Shown here: positions 55,262-64,000 of the stretch, piece by piece | How positions within the stretch are numbered: position 1 is the first letter of the stretch | Layout: every line of letters begins with the position of its first letter | Assembly: GCF_040869045.1 (NCBI RefSeq) | Contig: NC_090319.1 | Coordinates: 362,841,739 to 362,905,738, forward strand | DNA: 64,000 nucleotides | Direction: 5' to 3' | Origin: Eurosta solidaginis | Taxonomy: Eukaryota > Arthropoda > Insecta > Diptera > Tephritidae | The notes under the pieces: generated by a model | What the model was told of the DNA's origin: nothing | The model's database searches: none | Seen by the model: the letters and a program-made list of their open reading frames with translations, nothing else | Position numbers and translations under genes: made by a program

Positions 55262-57270
55262 TCGCTCTTAAAACCCTCATTAATACTTTTAATTTGATAT
55301 CCATATCGTACAAACACATTCTAGAATCACCCTGGCCCACCCTAATGGCGATATCTCGAAAAGGCGTCCACCTATAGACCTAATGCCCACTCCCTCTTAA
55401 AATGCTCAGTAATACCTTTCGTTTGATACCCATATCGTACAAACATTCTAGAGTCACCCCTGGCCCACCCTAATGGCGATATCTCGAAAAGGCGACCACC
55501 TATATACCTAATGTCCACTCCCTCTTAAAATGCTCAGTAACACCTTTCGTTTGATACCCATATCGTACAAACATTCTAGAGTCACCCCTGGCCCACCCTA
55601 ATGGCGATATCTCGAAAAGGCGTCCACCTATAGACCTAATGCCCACTCCCTCTTAAAATGCTCAGTAACACCTTTCGTTTGATACCCATATCGTACAAAC
55701 ATTCTAGAGTCACCCCTGGCCCACCCTAATGGCGATATCTCGAAAAGGCGTCCACATATAGACCTAATGCCCACTCCCTCTTAAAATGCTCAGTAACACC
55801 TTTCGTTTGATACCCATATCGTACAAACATTGTAGAGTCACCCTTGGTCCACCTTTGTGGCGATATCTCGAAAAGGCGTCCACCTATAGAACTAAGGATT
55901 ACTCCCTTTTAAAATACTCATTACCACCTTTCATTTGATACCCATATCGTACAAACACATTCTAGAGTCACCCTGGCCCACCCTAATGGCGATATCTCGA
56001 AAAGGCGTCCACCTATAGACCTAATGCCCACTCCCTCTTAAAATGCTCAGTAACACCTTTCGTTTGATACCCATATCGTACAAACATTCTAGAGTCACCC
56101 CTGGCCCACCCTAATGGCGATATCTCGAAAAGGCGTCCACCTATAGACCTAATGCCCACTCCCTCTTAAAATGCTCAGTAACACCTTTCGTTTGATATCC
56201 ATATCGTACAAACATTCTAGAGTCACCCTTGGTCCACGTTTATGGCGATATCTCGAAAAGGCGTCCACCTATAGAACTAAGGATTACTCCCTTTTAAAAT
56301 ACTCATTACCACCTTTCATTTGATACCCATATCGTACAAAAACATTCTAGAGTCACCCCTTTCCCACCCTAATGGCGATATCTCGAAAAGGCGTCCACCT
56401 ATAGACCTCATGCCCACTTCCTCTTAAAATGCTCAGTAGCACCTTTCGTTTGATACCCATATCGTACAAACATTCTAGAGTCACCCCTGGCTCACCCTAA
56501 TGGCGATATCTCGAAAAGGCGTCCACCTATAGACCTAATGCCCACTCCATCTTAAAATGATCAGTAACACCTTTCGTTTGATACCCATATCGTACAAACA
56601 CATTCTAGAGTCACCCCTGGCCCACCCTAATGACGATACCTCGAAAAGGCGTCCACCTATAGACCTCATGCCCACTTCCTCTTAAAATGCTCAGTAGCAC
56701 CTTTCGTTTGATACCCATATCGTACAAATATTCTAGAGTCACCATTGGTCCACCTTTATGGCGATATCTCAAAAAGGCGTCCACCTATAGAACTAAGGAT
56801 TACTCCCTTTTAAAATACTCATTACCATCTTTCATTTGATACCCATATCATACAAACACATTCTAGAGTCACCCCTGGCCCACCCTAATGGCGACATTTC
56901 GAAAAGGCGTGCACCTATAGACCTAATGCCCACTCCCTCTTAAAATGCTCAGTAACACCTTTCATTTGATTCCCATATCGTACAACTAGAGACACCCCTG
57001 GTCCACCTTTATGGCGATATCTCGAAACGGCGTCCACCTATGGAACTAAGGATCACTGCTTTTCAAAATATTCATTAACAGCTTTCATTTGATACCCATA
57101 TCGTACAAACATATTCTAGAGTCACCCCTGGTCCACCTTTATGGCGATTTCTCGAAAAGGCGTTCACCTATAGAACTAAAGCCCATTCCCTTTTAAAGTA
57201 CTCATTATCACCTTTCATTTGATACCCATATCGTACAAACACATTCTAGAGTCAGCCCTGGTCCACCTTT
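55262..57270 (+). repeat. 128-bp tandem array with two unit types
   Basis: About 15.5 units. Type P has CTGGCCCACCCTAATGG and GACCTAATGCCCACTCC; type Q has TTGGTCCACCTTTRTGG and GAACTAAGGATTACTCC. CATTCTAGAG recurs at 55444, 55572 and 55700 (period 128). Q units appear near 55830, 56218 and 56731. Confidence 0.92.
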
Positions 57271-57536
57271 ATGGCGATATCCCTAAATGGCGTCCATCCA
57301 TAGAACTATGGCCTACTCTCTCTTAAAATACTCTTTAATACCTTCCATTTTATACACATGTCATACAACCACATTCCAGGGTTACCCTAGGTTCATTTTC
57401 CTACATGGTGACTTTCCTTATCTTGTCTCCATAGCTCTCAACTGAGTATGTAATGTTCGGTTACACCCGAACTTAGCCTTCCTTACTTGTTTTATATAAA
57501 ACTGTAAAAGTTAGCTTGAAATTATGTATATAAAAA

Positions 57537-59352
57537 CAAGTAAGGAAGGCTAAATTCAGGTGTAATCGAACATTACATACTCAGCTGAGAGCTTTGGAGA
57601 CAAAATAAGGGAAAATCAACATGCAGGAAAATTAACCTAGGGTAACCCTGGAATGCGTTTGTATGACATGTATATCAAATGGAAGGTATTAAAGAGTATT
57701 TTAAAAGGGCCATAGTTCTATAGGTAGAAGCCATTTAGGGATATCGCCATAAAGGTGGACCAGAGCTGACTCTAGAATTTGTTTGTACGATATGGGTATC
57801 AAATGAAAGGTGTTAATGAGTATTTTAAAAGGGAGTGGGCCTTAGTTCTATAGGTGGACGCCTTTTCGAGATATCGCCATAAAGGTGGACCAGGGGTGAC
57901 TCTAGAATGCGTTTGTACGATATGCGTATCAACTTAAAGGTATTAATGATGGTTTTAAAAGGGAGTGACCCTTAGTTGTACATGTGAAGGCGTTTTCGAG
58001 ATATCGACCAAAATGTGGACCAGGGTGACCCAGAACATCATCTGTCGGGTGCCGCTAATTTATTTATATATGTAATACCACGAACAGTATTCCTGCCAAA
58101 ATTCCAAGGGCTTTTGATTTCGCCCTACGGAACTTTTTCTTTTTCTTCTACTTAATATGGTAGGTTTCACACCCATTTTACAAAGTTGTTTCTAAAGCTA
58201 TATTTGTCGTCAATAAACCAATCCAATTACATGTTTCATCCTTTTTCTCGTATTTTGTATAGAATTATGGCATTTTTTTCATTTTTCGTAATCCTCGATA
58301 TCGAAAAAGTGGGCGTGATCATAGTCGGATTTCGGCCATTTTTTATACCAATACAAAGTGAGTTTAGATAATTACGTGAACTGAGTTTAGTAAAGATATA
58401 TCGATTTTTGCTCAAGTTATCGTGTTAATGGCCGAGCGGAAGAACAAACGGTCGACTGTGTATAAAAACTGGGCGTGGCTTCGACCGGTCTCACCCATTT
58501 TCACAGAAACCAGTTATCGCCATAGAATCTATAAAAAAATGCCCCTACTAAATTTCACAAGGATTGGTACATTTTTGTTCGACTTATGGCATTAAAATTA
58601 TTCCAGACAAATTAAATGAAAAAGGGCGGAGCCACGCCCATTTTGCAATTTTCTTTTATTTTTTGTATTTTGTTGCACCATATCATTACTGGAGTTGAAT
58701 GTTGACATAATTTATTTATATCTGTAAAGATATTCAATTTTTTGTTAAAATTTGTCTTAAAATTTTTTTTTAAAGTGGGCGTGTTCGTCATCCAATTTTG
58801 CTAATTTTTATTTAGCACACATGTAGTAATAGGAGTAACGTTCCTGCCAAATTTCATCATGATATCCGCAAAGACTGCCAAATTACAGCTTGCAAAACTT
58901 ATAAATTACCTTCTTTTAAAAGTGGGCGGTGCCACGCCCAATGTCCAAAATTTTCCTAATTTTCTATTCTGCGACATAAGATCAACCCACCTACCAAGTT
59001 TTATCGCTTTATCCGTCTATGGTAATGAATTATCGCACTTTTTCGGTTTTGTGGAATTTTCGATATCGAAAAAGTGGGCATGGTTATAGTCAATCGTTCA
59101 TTTTAAATAGCGATGTGAAATGAGTGCCCAGGAACCTACATACTAAATTTCATCAAGATACTTAAAAAGTTACTCAAGTATCGTGTTAACGGACAGACGG
59201 ACGGACGGACATGGCTCAATAAAATTTTTTTTCGATACTGATGATTTTGTTATATGGAAGTCCATATCTATCGCGATTCCTTAATACCTGTACAACCAAC
59301 CGTTATCCGATCAAAGTTAATATACTCTGTGTGCAAAGCACGCTGAGTATAA
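57537..59352 (-). mobile_element. DINE-like element (subtype 2 hairpin), minus strand
   Basis: Left end CAAGTAAGGAAGG, about 2.7 array units (57660-58010), CACGCCC blocks, GGACGGACGGAC near 59195, and right-end hairpin TATACTCTGTGTGCAAAGCA..GAGTATA. 46 bp separate it from the copy at 53835-57490. Confidence 0.85.
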
Positions 59353-59393
59353 TAACATCAGTTAACGCCTAGGATTCTTTATAGCAGCCACTC

Positions 59394-59945
59394 TACTCTG
59401 AGCCCTTTGCATACCAATAAATAAGTCAAATTTGGAGACAAAGTAAAAAATTAGTGTTCTCTCTTTAAGAAGTTGTTCACCTCGACCACATCCTCATCAA
59501 TCTGATGTCTGTTGAGATCCCCAGGCTTCTGGGTATTCAAAAGATACCATTTGTTCAGTATTTCATTTCTCTCCCCAAAGGGGGGTAGGTAATCTTGCCT
59601 CATTGTTTAGGTGGTATTTTGGGGATATAAGAAGGCAGCTCGTAGCGATTCTGAGGGCAGTATTCTGGAAGGCCTGCATTTATATCCTGATCGAACGTCA
59701 CACCCAAGATTTTTGGGTGTAAAACAGTCGGCAGCGTGATGACATCGGATGTTCCATATACCTCGTCCATGTTGTAAATAAGGTCGCCGATTATTTGGTC
59801 GGTGACAATGTCAGGTTTCGCGAGGCGAAGAAACTAAGGAGATCAGGGAGATAGCTGCTTATTTTGTTACAAATCTAATCGATGTGTGGGCCTGGGCCTG
59901 TGGCGTTTATTGTGCAGTCATCGGCGTAGGGGTGCATTCTCTGAG
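59394..59945 (-). mobile_element. Jockey-type LINE fragment with intact YADD
   Basis: Same family as 1-1500. On the minus strand the YADD codons lie about 59927-59916, followed by CTINATGPGPH, LLSFFASRNLTLSPTKSS and the TQKSWV region. Truncated at both sides, frameshifted. Confidence 0.82.
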
Positions 59946-60436
59946 TGTTGTATATTTGATCTAGAAAACGTGGAATATTTTCTACGTTTCCTAGTCAGGG
60001 AGAATTGACCTACTCTGTGTTTCTTCAGCAACTTAATATGAAGGAATAAAAATAAACATAGTAATAACATTACAAACTTTACGAAATTATTCAATTTTAC
60101 TGTTTTTACGAGCAAACCAGCAAAATAAAGTATCCTATTTTGTCTGTTTGTGATTAAAAACCTTCAAATTTAAAAGCATTTTCTGTTCGAAAATTAAGGT
60201 ATTGTCGGGAGAAGAATATATCTTAAATGTGATTAATCTTGAATAATCATTTATGATTCCTATTTCGAAACGCTTTTTATTCATATTTGATATCATTGTA
60301 AAATTGAGCTTTAATTGTTATAGAGTAATATTTGACTAATTTTTAGAGTCATTTTCTGATCATATTCGTGAACATATTTAAATCGTTTTGGTTGAGATTT
60401 TTGAGTCATTTCTGAAGGCGATTATGATGCATTTAT
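59946..60436. other. Unassigned AT-rich DNA
   Basis: Nothing recognised. Confidence 0.4.
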
Positions 60437-61960
60437 TCCTCATATCTCATTCTAAATATATACTACATAATAATCTTATTTCATCAGGGGAAGAAAGCAT
60501 GCGGAAGTGAGCTATTTGAACCACAGGTCACTCGCAAACAAACTTGACCTGCGACTACAACATCCAACATCAGGTATGATCGTCAATATCTTAAAATACG
60601 ATACACCACGGGATGTTGAAGACATATCCAGGTACATATGTCAAGAGAGTTTCACTTACCTGGTCAAATAGCTCACAACTTTTGTATTGTCCAACTATTA
60701 TGTATTTTCTGGGAAGCCGAAGGTGGAGAAATGGTTGGGGAAATCTCTGGGCACGAGCAGCATTTGCATTACATTGTCTTGAAGAATGTCTTAGTAATAA
60801 AAATTTTATATACATATTTTTTCTGAACTGCATGATTGGAAATATTTGTGTATGTGGAAAAAATAAGATTTTCAATGAAAAGTAAAATTTTAACAAGTAT
60901 GAAATTCATTATTCAGTCAACAGATATAGTCACAAAAGATTCAGAAAGCTGAATTAAAAATGATTATAAATTTTTTTTTTTTTTTTAAGTTACACATTTG
61001 ATTCACATATGATTCCAAAATGTGATTGGAAAACTATATTTAGTTTTTGATCATCAAAGGTAAGCATATTTGATTTTTCTTTTTGTTGGTTTTTATGAAA
61101 TATTAAAATTTAATCCTCAAAGGAATTCAAAAATGATTCCAATCGAAAAATGTTTTTCAGTTTTTTATCATCAAAAGTATTCATATTTGATTATTTCTTT
61201 TGTTCAATTGTATGATAACTCATTATTTAGTCAGAAAGAGTAATCAAATTGTATTGATATGTAGAGAAATTCAAAAATTAATAATCTGAATGCTGAGTGG
61301 GTTCATATCTCATACAAAATAAGATAGTACATGATAATCATATTTCATCGGGGAAAGAAAGCATGCGGAAGTGAGCTATTTGAACCAAAGGTAATTCGCA
61401 AATAAACTTGACTGATATACACCTGCGACTACAACATCCACCATCAGTTATGATCGTCAATATCTTAAAAAACGATAAGGTACGGGATGTCGAAGCCGTA
61501 TTCAGGTATGTCAAGAGAGTTTCACTTACCTGAGGTTCAAAAGCTCACAACCTTTGTATTTTCCAACCCTATGTATTTTCTTGGAAGCCGAAGATGGAGA
61601 AATGATTGGGGACATCTTTATATACAATATCTTTTGTGTAAATAAAAAAAATGTATATATTTTTTCTAACTTCATGATTGAGAAAATGTGTGCAGGTGAA
61701 AAAAATAAGATTTTCAATGAAAAGTAAAATTTTAACAAGTATAAAATTTATTGTTCAGTCAGCTGATTAAAAATGATTATAAATTTTTGATCACCTAAAG
61801 AAAACAGTATTCAGTTTTTGATCATCAAAAGTATTCATATTTGATTATTTATTTTGTTCAATTGTATGATAACTCATTATTTAGTCAGAAAGAGTAATCA
61901 AATTGTACTGATATGTAGGGAAATTCAAAATTTAATCACCTAAATGCTGAGTGGGTAAGC
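60437..61960 (+). repeat. Tandem duplication of unknown ~860-bp unit
   Basis: Unit 1 (60437-~61300) and unit 2 (~61301-61960) share AAGAAAGCATGCGGAAGTGA, TATGATCGTCAATATCTTAA, TCAAGAGAGTTTCACTTACC and AGAAAGAGTAATCAAATTGT in the same order. Unit 2 is shorter through internal deletions. No coding frame is kept in both. Confidence 0.88.
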
Positions 61961-62118
61961 ACTCAAACAAAACACGATTCAAGCATGTATATTAGACCGA
62001 AAAAAAACCTTAAAAATCAAAGTCAAAGAAAAGTCAAAAAAATTAAAATATCGCAGGTACGAAAGTAATTTTTTTGGGTATGCGTAGTGGAGCTTTTTTG
62101 TTCGTGAGCCCAAATCAT

Positions 62119-62481
62119 ATTGGCGACCACCGTGGTGTGATGGTAGCGTGCTTCGCCTACCACACCGTATGCGCTGGGTTAACGCCCCGGACAAAGCAAG
62201 ATCAAAATTTTAGAAATAAGGTTTTTCAACTAGAAGAAAATTTTTCTAAGCGGGTTCGCCCCTCGGCAGTGTTTGGCTAGCGCTCCGAGTGTATTTCTGC
62301 CATGGAAAGCTCTCAGTGAAAACTCATCTGCCTTGCAGATGCCATTCGGAGTCGGCATAAAACATGTAGTTCCCGTCCGCCCAATTTGTAGGGAAAAATC
62401 AAGAGGAGCACGACGCAAATTGGAAGAGAAGATCGGCCTTAGATCTCTTCGGAGGTTATCGCGCCTTACATTTATTTATTT
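62119..62481 (+). mobile_element. tRNA-derived SINE (363 bp)
   Basis: TGATGGTAGCGTGC (box A-like) and CTGGGTTAACGCCCC (box B-like), ends GGAGGTTATCGCGCCTTACA and TTTATTTATTT. AAATCAT flanks both sides (62112-62118, 62482-62488). Same family as 28915-29271. Confidence 0.88.
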
Positions 62482-62488
62482 AAATCAT

Positions 62489-63450
62489 GTCGAAAAATCT
62501 ATGGCGCGATATCGGTTAACTATCGTCCATACAAATCGACCCACCCTAATTTATATACAATTTTACGTAAACACACTTACATTTATTTGTCACTACATGC
62601 AAATTATTATATCGTTGCATGCCTTTTATTAATTTTGTCCCTTTCTAAGCTCAGCTAATCCTCGACTAATTGACAGTCGTACAACCGCATTTTACAGAAG
62701 CACAAAAATTGTCATTTAAATTTTAGAACATAATATTTTGTACTTGATGTAAACGAGATACTGTCCATTATTTGTAGTGCGGAATGTCATCGCATGTCCT
62801 TCGAGCGTTTAATTAGGTGTCAACATTGCATTTAATCAAACAAAACAATAGCAACACGATGAGTGTAACACAAAATGATAGGTAGTGAAGAGCTGTCACG
62901 CAATTTGTGCAATTTGCTTAGGCTTATAACAATTCTAACACTTATGTGAGCGTATGTATATGTGTTGGTGATGTAAATGTATTAGAAAGCCTTGCTTCCA
63001 ACACCTGCCTATCTACTTTTGGTTTTCTCAAAACCTGTGAAAAAGGTCCCAATTATTAAATTGCGAAGGCCCTCGATAAGGTGCAACAGCCTTAGTAGAT
63101 CACGATTCTGGTCATAACCAGCCATCAGCATTAATATCCTGAAAACCAAAACGATCTTAACAATAGGACAAATCGAGTCATAACCGTTTTCGATACCTTT
63201 AGCCATGAAATGCTGCTTCTGGGAATTAATAGGCTCTTATGATCTAATCATTTCTAGAACGAATAAGAATAAGGTTACTCAATCTTTCAGATCGACATTT
63301 CCCCAAATTTCCCTGGCATCTCTATTAATTTAAAAGAAACCAACAAAATAAAAGAAGATCTAAAACAAGATATTAATTTTGTATGCTCTTACAAATGTGT
63401 ATGTAAAACAATATTGATCACGGCTACACTCAAAGAATAGGATGACAGTT
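62489..63450. other. Unassigned DNA
   Basis: No gene or element recognised. Confidence 0.4.
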
Positions 63451-64000
63451 TTGATGATACCAAGGAAACTTGCGAAGCGTCGAGCTAAAGTATGGTTCTT
63501 AGCGTATGTTAAATTTAGAAATTAACTTCTAAGTCAAGGATCAATGCTAGATACTTGGCATTACCCGCTCCTCTGATCGATATGGCACTACCCGCTCCTC
63601 TTATGGGTGTAAAATACTCTCTACCAGCTCTTCAACATCATGTCTCGGTGACAAATATGTGGAAATGAACACATTTGGCGACTTTTCACCGCTACATAAT
63701 CATTTCCAGCTCTCATTTTATCGCCATTTTCCAGAACTGCTAACGTTCTACTACAAAGAATCCCTAGGTCTTAACTTTACCATGGCGGTTTGCTTGTCCT
63801 CTGCGTCTCTTCAGAGGACAGTCTTTGTTAGGCGCATTTATTAACATCATGGTTACGATTTTATAGCACTCCTTCAACTGTTACGCGGTAGCAACATCCT
63901 TGGGTTTCTCCGGTTCCGTATCCATACAAGTCTTAAATTTAGTTCACTCTGTTGCTCTAGGCTTTCTAAAGGGTTTTTTCTTTTTTAAATTGCTTGAAGG
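63450..64000 (-). mobile_element. Possible LINE fragment
   Basis: The minus strand near 63590-63500 can be read as AKYLALILDLEVNF, resembling the KYLGVILDSKL motif after YADD in R1/I LINEs. Frames are broken and the fragment runs to the window edge. Weak. Confidence 0.35.

Larger units (their letters stand above)
53835..57490 (+). mobile_element. DINE-like element (subtype 1) with ~15-unit array
   Basis: 5' hairpin as in 35754, (GTCC)n expanded to about 14 copies (53979-54035), CACGCCC blocks, array 55262-57270, then GTTCGGTTACACCCGAAC and CCTTCCTTACTTG. 3.66 kb, non-coding. Faces another copy tail to tail. Confidence 0.87.

Noticed and set aside
62273..62632. 119-codon frame
   Set aside because: Lies across a SINE and its flank; not coding.
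63795..63825. Hairpin TGTCCTCTG..CAGAGGACA
   Set aside because: A 9-bp stem alone in AT-rich DNA with no neighbouring feature; not enough for a terminator or RNA gene.

Overview
The window is nuclear DNA of a higher fly (Diptera). The evidence is short U2-type introns, an insect ionotropic-receptor gene, several jockey/I/R1-type LINE remnants, and INE-1/DINE-1-like Helitron relatives with internal tandem repeats. A tephritid-type fruit fly is my best guess, but the sequence alone does not settle the genus. There is no bacterial, plasmid or phage content.

Only one host gene can be supported: an ionotropic receptor (IR, variant glutamate-receptor family) on the + strand. I assembled it as 11 coding exons from 24190 to 49546. 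The exons encode an N-terminal domain, ligand-binding lobe S1, TM1, a pore loop, TM2, lobe S2 and TM3, about 708 residues in all. Splice phases agree at every junction except exon 9/10, where no phase-compatible GT donor is visible. Exon 8 also lacks one base between TM1 and the pore loop. The gene is therefore either a recently broken allele or carries two small sequence errors. A TATA box lies about 135 bp upstream of the ATG, and poly(A) signals follow the stop.

Almost everything else is nested transposon debris. 1-9.5 kb: a jockey-type LINE, an LTR piece, a palindromic MITE, a second LINE and a long unassigned AT-rich stretch. 9.5-14.2 kb: a solo LTR with target duplication, LINE RNase-H fragments, and a DINE-like element split by an LTR that is itself split by a 320-bp retroposon. 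14.8-15.4 kb: a foldback element. 15.5-22.5 kb: a DINE-like element carrying a foldback insert, a second repeat family and a 4.65-kb LINE with a 12-bp target duplication and a (TAC)n tail; that LINE holds a further tandem-repeat element. 24-49.5 kb: the receptor gene, with introns of 6.6 and 11.9 kb filled by LINEs, a SINE, MITEs, LTRs and DINE-like elements. 50-59.4 kb: more DINE-like elements, including a tail-to-tail inverted pair with a large 128-bp-period array. 59.4-64 kb: LINE and SINE fragments and a tandem duplication of unknown sequence.

The most interesting observations are: (1) a 45-bp copy of the receptor's first coding exon pasted into a LINE fragment in its own third intron; (2) a solo LTR inserted 9 bp upstream of exon 7, so that splicing must use LTR sequence; (3) two otherwise different repeat families sharing a homologous ~129-bp tandem unit; (4) a covarying 5' hairpin in the DINE-like families; (5) a nearly perfect 220-bp palindromic hAT-type MITE.
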